DNA of 64,000 nucleotides from Caulobacter henricii (lineage in GTDB: Bacteria; Pseudomonadota; Alphaproteobacteria; Caulobacterales; Caulobacteraceae). Made by a program: the position numbers and the translations under genes. Below the pieces are notes generated by a model. That model had not been told where the DNA came from. It saw only the letters and a list, made by a program, of their open reading frames with translations, and searched no databases. The DNA lies in NCBI RefSeq assembly GCF_001414055.1, contig NZ_CP013002.1, positions 638,501 to 702,500 on the forward strand, in the 5' to 3' direction. Below, piece by piece: positions 35,528-43,509 of this stretch (positions are counted from its first letter, which is position 1; each line of letters begins with the position of its first letter).

Positions 35528-35956
35528 TCAGGTTTCGGCGGGAGGCGGCGACGACTTTCGCGGCCGGCCGCCCAGCTTTCCGTTCTCGCGTGCAGACGTC
35601 GTCTTGCGGGGACTGCGCGCCTGGCCGCCTTTCTGGCCTAGTTGCGCGGCGATCCAGGCCCTGGATCCGAACACGCCTTCGAAAAGGGCCGGTACATAGA
35701 GATCGGCGTCCAGCTTGGGAAAATAGAGCCCGGTCCCGCCACCCACGACCTGCACTTCGGCCAACTGGTCTGGCGTGGCGTTTTCCAGGGTCTGGGTCAG
35801 GGCGGGGGGAAAGCTGAAATAGGCACCGTTATCCAACTCGATTTCGACCAGAGCCCGGGTCCTGACATAGCGCGCCGCGACGGCGTGAACGCGATCCCGG
35901 TCAAGGCGAACGCCCAGAACCGTCGCCGTTCGGACCTCCTCGTCAGTAATCGCCAT
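35528..35956 (-). CDS. DUF2442 protein with AT-hook-like tail
   Basis: The 142-residue product has a DUF2442 core (about residues 35-85: ALVEIELDNGAYFSFPPAL) and a basic tail containing ENGKLGGRPRKSS, where GGRPRK is an AT-hook-like DNA-binding motif. Its start overlaps the upstream DUF4160 gene by 14 nt. DUF4160 and DUF2442 genes are often adjacent, and the pair is suspected to be toxin-antitoxin-like; this is not proven. If so, this member with a DNA-binding tail would be the antitoxin (inference). Confidence 0.8.
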   Translation of the reverse strand: MAITDEEVRTATVLGVRLDRDRVHAVAARYVRTRALVEIELDNGAYFSFPPALTQTLENATPDQLAEVQVVGGGTGLYFPKLDADLYVPALFEGVFGSRAWIAAQLGQKGGQARSPRKTTSARENGKLGGRPRKSSPPPAET

Positions 35957-36206
35957 GAACGCGTCTCCATTCTGCGCAGAGCTTTTCGAGGTTGGCCTCG
36001 ATCAACGCCACGATCGGCACCAGGTCCTTGCCCTTGAAGCCATGGTTTTCCCGTATCTCCACCGGACCGTGTGACAGCGGATCGCCGTTGCAGTTCAACA
36101 GGAAAACCGCTGCGTGTTCGGGGCCAACGACATGCACATGGCTGGGTCGGTGGTCTTCCGAATAGATGACGATGCGGTTTGCGCCATGACGCACTAGCGT
36201 TGCCAT
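35943..36206 (-). CDS. DUF4160 protein
   Basis: This 87-residue protein has the DUF4160 hallmark near the N-terminus (IVIYSEDHRPSHVHVVGPEH, then HGFKGKDLVPIVALIEANLE). The HxxHxH-like segment DHRPSHVHV is conserved in the family. It overlaps the DUF2442 gene downstream, so the two form a bicistron. The region upstream is AT-rich and contains inverted repeats. Confidence 0.82.
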   Translation of the reverse strand: MATLVRHGANRIVIYSEDHRPSHVHVVGPEHAAVFLLNCNGDPLSHGPVEIRENHGFKGKDLVPIVALIEANLEKLCAEWRRVHGDY

Positions 36207-36213
36207 TGCAGTC

Positions 36214-36310
36214 TATCAAAAACCCAAGCGCTTAGGAATGGCGTGAATGCGCCGCACCAAATGAAGCCCTGGCCGCCTTGATTATGCAATCAAAAGACGT
36301 GTTTTTGATA
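36214..36310. repeat. 10-bp inverted repeats around an AT-rich spacer
   Basis: TATCAAAAAC (36214-36223) and GTTTTTGATA (36301-36310) are perfect inverted repeats bracketing 77 bp. Inside, TTGATT-ATGC-AATCAA (36278-36293) is a second dyad. The block lies immediately upstream of the DUF4160 gene. It may be regulatory or the remains of a small element. Confidence 0.5.
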
Positions 36311-36326
36311 TATTCGCGTTAAAATT

Positions 36327-37352
36327 TCAGGCGATCCGCTTCAAGGCTGCGCCCAGGTCCTCGACCATTTCCGGCGTCGTGGCCCAGGAGCACATGAAGC
36401 GGGCCGTGCCGTCCAGGAAGCGGTAGACGAACCAGCCCTCGCCGCGCAGACGCTCCAGGGTCGGCTCGTCCATGTCGACGAAGACGCCATTGGCCTCGAC
36501 CGGGTGGCGGATCGGGAAGGGCATCAGGGCCGCCAGCTTGCGGGCCATGGCATTGGCGTGAGCCGCCCGCGCCGCCCAGGGGCCGCCGTCATTGGCCTCG
36601 CCCAGCAGGCCCAGCCACGGGGCGGCCAGGAAGCGGCCCTTGCTGACCAGCTGGCCGGCATGTTTCAGCCGCGCATCCAGCCGGCGGGCGTGGTCGGGAT
36701 TGAGGAAGACCACGGCCTCGGTCGGGGTCGAACCGGCCTTGGTGCCGCCCATGACCAGGATGTCGACGCCCATCTTCGCGACGGTCTTCAGATCAAAGCC
36801 CGCCGCCACGGCATTGGCCAGACGCGCGCCATCCAGGTGGACGCCATAGCCCTTGGCCTTCACCGGCGCGATCAGGGCGGCCAGGTGCGCCGCGTCATAG
36901 ACCGTGCCGTATTCGGTGGCGGTGGTCAGGGACAGGGCCGCGGCCGGCTGGTTGTAGGACACCTCAGGCCGCGCCAGGGCCGCTTCCAGTCCGGCCAGTT
37001 CGATCTTGCCCGAGGCCCCCGGCAGGCCGATCAGCCCGACGCCCTGGCCAAAGAAGCCGGGCGCGCCGGTCTCGTCGGTGCAGATATGGGCATGCTCGTG
37101 GGCCAGGACCGCCTCGTGCGGCCGAGCGAGGACCGTCAGGGCAAAGGCATTGGCCGCCGTGCCCGAGGCGGTGAAACGGACCTCGGCATCGGCGTCCAGC
37201 AGGGCGCGGATCCGGTCGGCCGCGGCGGCGCTGACATGGTCGGTGCCATAGCCCGAGGCCGTCCCGGCATTGGCGGCGAGCATCGCCTCCATGACCTCGG
37301 GCATGGCCCCGGCGACATTGTCGGACGCGAAATCGTAGCGGGCAGAAGACAT
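36327..37352 (-). CDS. Low-specificity threonine aldolase
   Basis: This fold-type I PLP enzyme cleaves L-threonine/allo-threonine to glycine and acetaldehyde. It has 341 residues with SDNVAGAMPEVMEAML at the start, HEHAHICTDETGAPGFF, GYGVHLDGARLANAV (the PLP Asp) and MGGTKAGSTPTEAV containing the Schiff-base Lys. The ATG at 37352 overlaps the stop of the upstream GFA gene by 1 nt (TGATG), so the two are translationally coupled. Confidence 0.93.
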   Translation of the reverse strand: MSSARYDFASDNVAGAMPEVMEAMLAANAGTASGYGTDHVSAAAADRIRALLDADAEVRFTASGTAANAFALTVLARPHEAVLAHEHAHICTDETGAPGFFGQGVGLIGLPGASGKIELAGLEAALARPEVSYNQPAAALSLTTATEYGTVYDAAHLAALIAPVKAKGYGVHLDGARLANAVAAGFDLKTVAKMGVDILVMGGTKAGSTPTEAVVFLNPDHARRLDARLKHAGQLVSKGRFLAAPWLGLLGEANDGGPWAARAAHANAMARKLAALMPFPIRHPVEANGVFVDMDEPTLERLRGEGWFVYRFLDGTARFMCSWATTPEMVEDLGAALKRIA

Positions 37353-37759
37353 CAGAACGGCGGACTCTCTGGAAAACCGGGCGTGGCAGGGTCGATCACA
37401 TGCCATGCCGGGGCCGAGCGGGTCCAGATCCGGACGCCCGGCTTGAGGTCGGCGGACTCGTCCAGCCCGCCCAGCTTCACGGCCAGGAAGGGCGCGCCGA
37501 TATCCGACAGCAGGGGCGTGCCGCAGTCCGGGCAGAACACCCGCCCGACATTGGCCCCGCTGCCGCCGGGGCGGTCATACTGGCGGGGCGTGCCCTCGAC
37601 AAAGCGAACGCTGTCGCGCGGGGCCATGGCGATGAAGTTGGGCCCGCCGCCCGAGGCATACTGGCAGTCCCGGCAGTGGCAGACGGCCACGCCCATGAAC
37701 TCGGCGTCGATCTCGTAGCGAATGGCGCCGCAGAGGCAGCCGCCGGTCTTGAGGGTCAT
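37352..37759 (-). CDS. GFA family (glutathione-dependent formaldehyde-activating-like) protein
   Basis: The 135-residue Cys-rich zinc protein has the GFA/CENP-V motifs GGCLCGAIRYEI, VCHCRDCQYASGG and VFCPDCGTPLL. Family members bind zinc and may react with glutathione adducts; few have proven activity. The ATG at 37759 has GGAG 7 nt upstream; a GTG one codon earlier is possible. It is coupled to the threonine aldolase gene. Confidence 0.9.
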   Translation of the reverse strand: MTLKTGGCLCGAIRYEIDAEFMGVAVCHCRDCQYASGGGPNFIAMAPRDSVRFVEGTPRQYDRPGGSGANVGRVFCPDCGTPLLSDIGAPFLAVKLGGLDESADLKPGVRIWTRSAPAWHVIDPATPGFPESPPF

Positions 37760-37780
37760 CACAGTGCTCCGTCTTGAGGA

Positions 37781-38920
37781 TCAGGCCTGGCGGCCCCAGG
37801 CCCTCACGTCGTCCACAAACAGCTCGGGCTCTTCCATCGCCGCAAAGTGGCCGCCGCGCGGCATGTCGGTCCAGCGGGTGATGTTGTAGGCGCGGTCGCA
37901 CCAGCTGCGGGGCGGGGCGGAATAGAGCAGCTCCCCGGGGAAGTTGGCGAAGGCAGTGGGGGTCTCGCAGCGGGTCCCGGCCGGCAGGACAATGCCGCCT
38001 TCCTCCATCAGGCCACGATAGTACCAGGCCCCGGTCGTGAAGCTGCCGGTCATCACATAGAGCATGATGTTGGTCAGCAGCTGGTCGTCGCTGAACACCT
38101 GCTCGAAGGGCTTGCCGGACAGGTCGGCCCAGTCGTGGAAGCGCTCGAGGATCCAGGCCGCCTGGCCGACCGGATTGCCCGCGCCCAGCCAGGCCAGGGA
38201 CTGGGGCTTGGAGGCCTGGAGCCGGAAATAGGCCCCCATGACGTCCATGGCAAAGCCGGTGCGCTGGATCCAGGCGATCTCGGCCTCACCCTGCGGCGGG
38301 CCGGCGGGCCGGAAGCCGATCATGTTCAGGTGGATGGCCTTGACGTGTGCGGTGTGGTCGAGGCCGAGCCAGGAGGTGACCAGCCCCCCCCAGTCGCCGC
38401 CCTGGGCGAGGTAGCGGTCATAGCCCAGCACCTCCGTCATCAGTGTGTTGAACAGGCGGGCGGTGGCGCGCTGGCCGATCGGGCGGGCGGGCTTCCCCGA
38501 AAAGCCGAAGCCGGGCAGGGACGGGATCACCAGATCAAACGCGTCGGCCGGGTCGCCGCCATGGCGTGACGGGAAGGCCAAGGGCTCGATGGCGTCCCAG
38601 AACTCGAAATGGCTGCCCGGCCAGCCATGGGTCAGCAGCAGCGGCCGCTTGCCGCCGGCCTCGCCCACCACGTGGACGAAGTGGATGTCGAGGTCCTCGA
38701 CCCTGGCCGTGAACTGCGGATGGCGGTTGAGGGTCTCCTGCGCCTTGGCCACATCGAAGCCGTCGGCCCAGTAGGCGGTCAAGCGCTTGAGGGTGGCGGC
38801 GTCACAGCCATGGTTCCATCCGCCGCCCTCCGGCGCATCCGGGAACGCATAGGCCCGGACCTGGGCCATGACCCTGTCGACGGCTTCCTGGCTCCACTCG
38901 ACCCTGAACGGCGTGGCCAT
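37781..38920 (-). CDS. Microsomal-type epoxide hydrolase
   Basis: This 379-residue alpha/beta-fold epoxide hydrolase has the EHN N-terminal domain typical of the mammalian EPHX1 class (FRVEWSQEAVDRVMAQVRAY, WADGFDVAKAQETLNRHPQF). The oxyanion motif is LTHGWPGSHFEFWD, the nucleophile Asp lies in AQGGDWGGLV and the catalytic His in RGGHFAAMEEPE. It opens epoxides to diols. It is followed 21 nt later by the GFA and threonine aldolase genes in the same direction. Confidence 0.93.
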   Translation of the reverse strand: MATPFRVEWSQEAVDRVMAQVRAYAFPDAPEGGGWNHGCDAATLKRLTAYWADGFDVAKAQETLNRHPQFTARVEDLDIHFVHVVGEAGGKRPLLLTHGWPGSHFEFWDAIEPLAFPSRHGGDPADAFDLVIPSLPGFGFSGKPARPIGQRATARLFNTLMTEVLGYDRYLAQGGDWGGLVTSWLGLDHTAHVKAIHLNMIGFRPAGPPQGEAEIAWIQRTGFAMDVMGAYFRLQASKPQSLAWLGAGNPVGQAAWILERFHDWADLSGKPFEQVFSDDQLLTNIMLYVMTGSFTTGAWYYRGLMEEGGIVLPAGTRCETPTAFANFPGELLYSAPPRSWCDRAYNITRWTDMPRGGHFAAMEEPELFVDDVRAWGRQA

Positions 38921-38982
38921 GGCGTCCTCCCTGTTTTGCGGAGAGGGTCAGGCGGGTGACGTGGGGGAGGTCAAGACTAACT

Positions 38983-39112
38983 CCGCTCTCCCCGGCGAAA
39001 GCCGGGGCCCAGATCAAACCCTGAGAAGTGGGCGTCTTCACACCGTCCGCAGGCGCATCATCCCGAGACGCTCTGGCTGAATCTGGGCCCCGGCTTTCGC
39101 CGGGGAGAGCGG
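38983..39112. repeat. Class 1 palindromic repeat, copy B (plus orientation)
   Basis: It begins CCGCTCTCCCCGGCGAAAGC and ends CTTTCGCCGGGGAGAGCGG, with perfect terminal inverted repeats including the GGCCCAGAT/ATCTGGGCC inner part. The core carries GGCGCATCATCCCGAGACGC, shared with copies A (inverted) and C. It lies between the epoxide hydrolase and EamA genes. Confidence 0.93.
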
Positions 39113-39120
39113 AAGTTTTG

Positions 39121-40020
39121 CTAGGCCTTCACCACCCCGATCCGCTCCCGCACCTTCGGCCACAGCACGTTCACCGCCAGCCCGGTCAGGACCAGCCCGG
39201 CGGCGATCAGCTTCCAGGCGGGCAGGCCCTCGTGCAGCAGCAGGGCTGAGGCGCCCATGCCGAACACCGGGACCAGCAGGGCCATAGGCGTCACCGTGGC
39301 GGCCGGGTGGCGGGCCAGCAGCCAGCCCCAGGCGGCATAGCCGAACATGGTATTGCCCACCGCCTGCCAGAGAACGGCCACCCAGGTCAGGGCATCGGCC
39401 GAGCGCACGCCGTGGACCATGGCGCTCCAGCCTTCCAGCCACAGCGACATCGCAAACAGCGGCGGGATCGAGAACAGGCTGGCCCAGACCACATAGCCCA
39501 GCATGTTCACGCTGCCGGCCTGACGGGCGACGATATTGCCGCCCGACCAGCTGGCGGCGGCCAGCAGCACCAGCCCGACGCCCAGGGGCGTGGCCGAGCC
39601 GCCGCCATGGGCGGCGATCAGCACGATGCCCGAAGCGGCCAGCAGCAGGGCGACGACCTGAAAGGGCTGCACCCGCTCGCCGTTGATCTTCATGGCCATG
39701 CCGATGGTGAAGAACACCTGGGTCTGCACCACCAGCGAGGCCAGGCCCGGCGAGATGTGGCCCTTCATGGCCAGGAACAGCATGCCGAACTGTCCGGCCC
39801 CGATCAGCACGCCATAGGCGGCCAGGTTGCGCCACGGCACATCGGGCCGCCTGACGAAAAACGCCATGGGCAGTAGTACCAGGGTGAACCTCAGGGTGGC
39901 GAACAGCAGGGGTGGCAGATGGTCGAGCCCGATGCGGATGACCACGAAATTGGTGCCCCACACCGCCACCACGGCCAGGGCCAGCAGCAGATGGCGCAGG
40001 GGCAGGGGCGCAGCGGTCAT
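39121..40020 (-). CDS. EamA/RhaT family transporter
   Basis: This 299-residue inner-membrane protein has about ten hydrophobic helices in two EamA repeats (ALAVVAVWGTNFVVIRIGLD in the first; VGNTMFGYAAWGWLLARHPA in the second). Drug/metabolite-transporter superfamily members export amino acids or metabolites; the substrate is unknown. The ATG at 40020 has AAGGA 8 nt upstream; longer readings lack support. It lies downstream of a TetR gene on the same strand. Confidence 0.9.
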   Translation of the reverse strand: MTAAPLPLRHLLLALAVVAVWGTNFVVIRIGLDHLPPLLFATLRFTLVLLPMAFFVRRPDVPWRNLAAYGVLIGAGQFGMLFLAMKGHISPGLASLVVQTQVFFTIGMAMKINGERVQPFQVVALLLAASGIVLIAAHGGGSATPLGVGLVLLAAASWSGGNIVARQAGSVNMLGYVVWASLFSIPPLFAMSLWLEGWSAMVHGVRSADALTWVAVLWQAVGNTMFGYAAWGWLLARHPAATVTPMALLVPVFGMGASALLLHEGLPAWKLIAAGLVLTGLAVNVLWPKVRERIGVVKA

Positions 40021-40123
40021 CGGCGGGTCCTTTTCGGGCGGGCCATCCGCCTTTGATACCTGACGTGCGGCGCTGCAATGGAAACATTGTCCCGGTGACA
40101 ATCCGGAGGCGATGCGGGCGGGA

Positions 40124-40729
40124 TCAGGGCTCCGGCAGCCCGAGGCCGCGCAGCAGGGTGGCAAACATCTGGCGCCGCAGGGTCTGGGGGTCGATGGTCG
40201 GGGCCAGCTTGCCGGTGATCTGCAGCATCAGCATGCCGTGCAGCACCGACCAGAACATGTGGCCGATCATCTCGGCGTCGCCCTCCAGCAGGCCCGCCCG
40301 GATCATGCCCTCGACATGAACGGTCATGGTCCGCCGGGCCCGGGCGACGGCCGCCTGCAGCTCCGGATAGTCGGCCTCGGTCGGCTGGTTGAGGTCGAAC
40401 ATCAGGCGGTAGGCCTGGGGCTGGGCGAGGGCAAATTCGATATAGGCCATGCCGGCCTGGCGTGACCGGACGATCGGGTCGCCCGCCTGACCCATCCCGG
40501 CCTCGAGGGCCTCGGCGAAGCGGGTAAAGGCGGCCGCCCGAACGGCGGCAAGGATGGCGTCCTTGTCCTGGAAATAGCGATAGGGCGTCATCGGACTGAC
40601 CCCCATGGCCGTTGCCAGCTCGCGCATGGTCACGGCCTCGGGGCCGCGCTCGGCGAACAGGCCTTCGGCGGCCACGCACAGGCGACGGCGGAAATCTTCG
40701 ACGTCTTCGGAAGACAGGACGCGGGGCAC
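40124..40729 (-). CDS. TetR family regulator
   Basis: The 201-residue regulator has a TetR helix-turn-helix (LCVAAEGLFAERGPEAVTMR, ELATAMGVSPMTPYRYFQDK) and a C-terminal dimerisation/ligand domain. It is divergent from the carotenoid oxygenase gene across 91 bp that contains an operator-like dyad, so it probably represses that gene and itself. The ligand is unknown. Confidence 0.92.
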   Translation of the reverse strand: MPRVLSSEDVEDFRRRLCVAAEGLFAERGPEAVTMRELATAMGVSPMTPYRYFQDKDAILAAVRAAAFTRFAEALEAGMGQAGDPIVRSRQAGMAYIEFALAQPQAYRLMFDLNQPTEADYPELQAAVARARRTMTVHVEGMIRAGLLEGDAEMIGHMFWSVLHGMLMLQITGKLAPTIDPQTLRRQMFATLLRGLGLPEP

Positions 40730-40742
40730 TGACGAATCCCAG

Positions 40743-40784
40743 TTGACGAACTCATTTTCTTACAACATAAATTTACAACGTAAA
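40743..40784. promoter_or_regulatory. TetR operator overlapping a divergent promoter
   Basis: TTTAC-AAC-GTAAA (40772-40784) is a perfect odd-spaced dyad. A partial copy TTACAACATAA (40760-40770) lies just before it. A TTGACG (40743-40748) followed 17 nt later by CATAAA could be the promoter for the carotenoid oxygenase gene and would be covered by bound repressor. Confidence 0.6.
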
Positions 40785-40820
40785 CAATAAGCCATCACGA
40801 CCACAGCCCGGAGACCGACC

Positions 40821-42203
40821 ATGGACGGCGAGGTTCGCGTCAACCCCTATCTGACCGGCAATTTCGCACCGGTGCACAGCGAGGATGATTTCGAGCTGGT
40901 GGTGGAGGGGGTCCTGCCCCCCGGCCTGACGGGCACCCTGTACCGCAACGGACCCAATCCGCAGTTCGAGGCGCGCGACGGCAACTATCACTGGTTCGTC
41001 GGCGACGGCATGCTGCACGCCTTCACCCTGGACGCGGGCCGTGTGCACTACCGCAATCGCTGGGTCCGCACGAACAAGTGGACGGTCGAACACGCGGCCG
41101 GCCAGGCCCTGTTCGGCAGCTGGGGCAATCCGATGACCACCGATCCGTCGGTCATGGGCACCGACAGCGGCGTGGCCAATACCAACATCGTCCAGCATGC
41201 CGGCCGCCTGCTGGCCCTGGAGGAGGCCCATGCGCCCTTCCAGCTGTCGGGACCCGAGCTCGACTCCATCGGGTCCTATGATCTGGGTGGCAAGGTCACC
41301 GCCCACCCCAAGACCTGCCCGCTCACCGGCGAGATGGTGTTCTTCGCCTATGCCGATGATCCGATGCCGCTGTCGAACAAGGTCAGCTGGGGTGTGGCTG
41401 ACGCCAACGGCACCCTGCTGAAGCGCGAGACCTTTGAGGCCCCCTATTGCTCGATGATCCATGATTTCGCGGTCACCCGCGAGCATGTGGTCATTCCGGT
41501 CCTGCCCCTGACCGGAAGCCTGCAGCGGGCCATGGGCGGCAAGCCGGTCTTTGCCTGGGAGCCCGAAAAGGGCGGCCAGCTGGCGGTGCTGCGCCGCGAC
41601 CGGGGCGTCGAAAGCCTGCGCTGGTTCGAGGCCCCCAAGGGCTATGTCTTCCACGTGATGAACGCCTTCGATGAGGGCGAGACCGTCATCGTCGACGTCA
41701 TGCGCCATGCCGCGGCCCCGCTGTTCCCCAAGGCCGACGGCACGCGGGGCGAGAACGCGGCGGCCTATCTGGTGCGCTGGACGATCGACCTGGCCAGCGG
41801 GTCGGTGACCGAAACCCAACTCGACGATCTGGCCGGCGAGTTCCCGCGCTTTGACGAACGGCTCGCGGGCCTGCCCTATCGTCACGGCTGGTTTGTCGGC
41901 CAGAGCCTAAAGCCCGGCGACTTCCGCACCCACATCATCGCCCATATCGACCTCGAGACGGGCCGTCGCAGCGAATGGAGCGTCCCGGTCGGCGATGCGG
42001 TGTCCGAGGCGGTCTTCACCCCGGCCTCACCGACTGCGCCGGAGGGCGAGGGCTGGCTGACGGCGGTGGTCTATCGCGGCCAGCTGAACGCTAGTGAGCT
42101 GGTGGTTCTGGATGCCCAGAACGTGGCTGCCGGACCGGTAGCCAGTGCAAAGGTGCCGAGGCGCGTGCCGTTCGGCTTCCACGGCAACTGGGTGAACGCC
42201 TAG
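40821..42203 (+). CDS. Carotenoid/stilbene cleavage oxygenase
   Basis: This 460-residue non-haem iron dioxygenase of the carotenoid cleavage/lignostilbene family is a seven-bladed propeller whose iron is held by four His. All four are visible: VTAHPKTCP, SMIHDFAVT, YVFHVMNAFDEG and FGFHGNW near the C-terminus. The N-terminal TLYRNGPNPQF motif is typical. The substrate could be an apocarotenoid or a lignin-derived stilbene; the latter is plausible in Caulobacter. It is divergent from a TetR gene. Confidence 0.94.
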   Translation: MDGEVRVNPYLTGNFAPVHSEDDFELVVEGVLPPGLTGTLYRNGPNPQFEARDGNYHWFVGDGMLHAFTLDAGRVHYRNRWVRTNKWTVEHAAGQALFGSWGNPMTTDPSVMGTDSGVANTNIVQHAGRLLALEEAHAPFQLSGPELDSIGSYDLGGKVTAHPKTCPLTGEMVFFAYADDPMPLSNKVSWGVADANGTLLKRETFEAPYCSMIHDFAVTREHVVIPVLPLTGSLQRAMGGKPVFAWEPEKGGQLAVLRRDRGVESLRWFEAPKGYVFHVMNAFDEGETVIVDVMRHAAAPLFPKADGTRGENAAAYLVRWTIDLASGSVTETQLDDLAGEFPRFDERLAGLPYRHGWFVGQSLKPGDFRTHIIAHIDLETGRRSEWSVPVGDAVSEAVFTPASPTAPEGEGWLTAVVYRGQLNASELVVLDAQNVAAGPVASAKVPRRVPFGFHGNWVNA

Positions 42204-42206
42204 CGT

Positions 42207-42229
42207 CCTTCTCCCCTTGCGGGAGAAGG
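42207..42229. repeat. Class 4 single-arm hairpin
   Basis: CCTTCTCCC-CTTGC-GGGAGAAGG is one arm of the class 4 element seen at 30191. It lies 4 nt after the carotenoid oxygenase stop and may act as a terminator although no T-run follows. Confidence 0.65.
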
Positions 42230-42302
42230 AAGGCGAACAAGTGTTTGACTTGATCGCGGAAGCTCCTGTTACCTCACCGCCAACAACCAAGGGAGCGCCG
42301 CC

Positions 42303-43358
42303 ATGGCCTGGGATTTTCTGGTCGCCAAGACCGACCTGAGACAGACACAGTTCCAGCCCGCGACCCTGCCGGACCTGGGCGAGGGTGAGGTCCGGCTGGC
42401 CGTCGACAGCTTTGCCCTGACGGCCAACAACATCACCTATGCCGTGTTCGGCGAGGCGATGCGCTACTGGGATTTCTTCCCGGCGGCGGAAGGCTTCGGC
42501 CGCGTGCCGGTCTGGGGCTTTGCCACGGTCGAGGCCTCGAACCATCCGGACATCAGCCTGGGTCAGCGCTTCTACGGCTACTACCCGATGTCCAGCCACC
42601 TGACGGTCCAGCCGCGCAAGACGCGGGGCGGCTTCGCCGACGCCGCGCCCCACCGGCAGCATCTGGCGGCGGTCTATAACCAGTATTCAGCCGTCGGCGC
42701 CGAGGATGACCTGGAGGCGGCCCGGGCGATCCTGCAGCCGCTGTTCATCACCGGATTCCTGATCGACGACTTCCTCGACGAGCACGCCATGTTCGGGGCC
42801 GGCTCGATCATCCTGTCCAGCGCCTCGTCCAAGACCGCGATCGGCCTGGCCTTCCTGCTCAAGCAGCGGGGCGGGGCCAAGGTGGTCGGCCTGACCTCGT
42901 CGCGCAATGTCGCCTTCGTCGAGGCCCTGGGCTTCTACGACCAGGTGGTGACCTATGAGGATCTCGCCACCGCCCCGATGGCGACGCCGGCGGTCTTTGT
43001 CGACTTTGCCGGCGATGCGGCGGTGCTGGGCACGGTGCACCGGCGGTTCGGGGACGACGTGGCCTATTCCTGCCTGGTGGGCGGCACCCACTGGGAGGCA
43101 CCGCGCGGCGCCGGTGACCTGCCGGGCCCGCGTCCGATCCTGTTCTTCGCCCCCGACCGCGTGAAGAAGCGCCAGGAAGACTGGGGCCCCGGCGGCTTCG
43201 AGACCCGCTACGGCGCGGCCTGGAGCGCCTTTGTCGGCGATGCGCCGCGCTGGCTGAAGGTCGAGACCGGCCACGGGCAGGATGCGCTGGCCGAGACCTA
43301 TCTGTCGGTGCTGGAGGGCCGAGCCACGCCGGAGACGGGGTGTATCGTCAGGCCCTAG
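42303..43358 (+). CDS. DUF2855 family protein
   Basis: This 351-residue protein looks like a degenerate medium-chain dehydrogenase/reductase. It has a GroES-like N-terminal part (GEVRLAVDSFALTANNITYA) and a Rossmann-like part (IILSSASSKTAIGLAFLLKQ). The family is DUF2855, with no established reaction. It follows the carotenoid oxygenase gene by about 100 nt in the same direction and may act on its products (inference). Confidence 0.82.
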   Translation: MAWDFLVAKTDLRQTQFQPATLPDLGEGEVRLAVDSFALTANNITYAVFGEAMRYWDFFPAAEGFGRVPVWGFATVEASNHPDISLGQRFYGYYPMSSHLTVQPRKTRGGFADAAPHRQHLAAVYNQYSAVGAEDDLEAARAILQPLFITGFLIDDFLDEHAMFGAGSIILSSASSKTAIGLAFLLKQRGGAKVVGLTSSRNVAFVEALGFYDQVVTYEDLATAPMATPAVFVDFAGDAAVLGTVHRRFGDDVAYSCLVGGTHWEAPRGAGDLPGPRPILFFAPDRVKKRQEDWGPGGFETRYGAAWSAFVGDAPRWLKVETGHGQDALAETYLSVLEGRATPETGCIVRP

Positions 43359-43373
43359 GGCTCCGTCCTTCAA

Positions 43374-43503
43374 CCGCTCTTCCCGGCGAAAGCCGGGAGC
43401 CAGATCGCGTTCAGAACGGCTGTTGTTCTGGCTCGGTCAGAAGGCGCGCCATCCCCAGACGCCCAGGCTGAATCTGGGCCCCGGCCTTCGCCGGGGAGAG
43501 CGG
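43374..43503. repeat. Class 1 palindromic repeat, copy C (plus orientation)
   Basis: The left end CCGCTCTTCCCGGCGAAAGC and the right end CCTTCGCCGGGGAGAGCGG are inverted with a few changes. The core has GGCGCGCCATCCCCAGACGC, as in copies A and B. It lies between the DUF2855 gene and a convergent hydrolase gene. Confidence 0.92.
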
Positions 43504-43509
43504 AGATAT

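Noticed and set aside
36278-36293. FNR/FixK box before the DUF4160 gene
   Set aside because: TTGAT and ATCAA are separated by 6 nt instead of 4, so it does not fit the FNR/FixK spacing.
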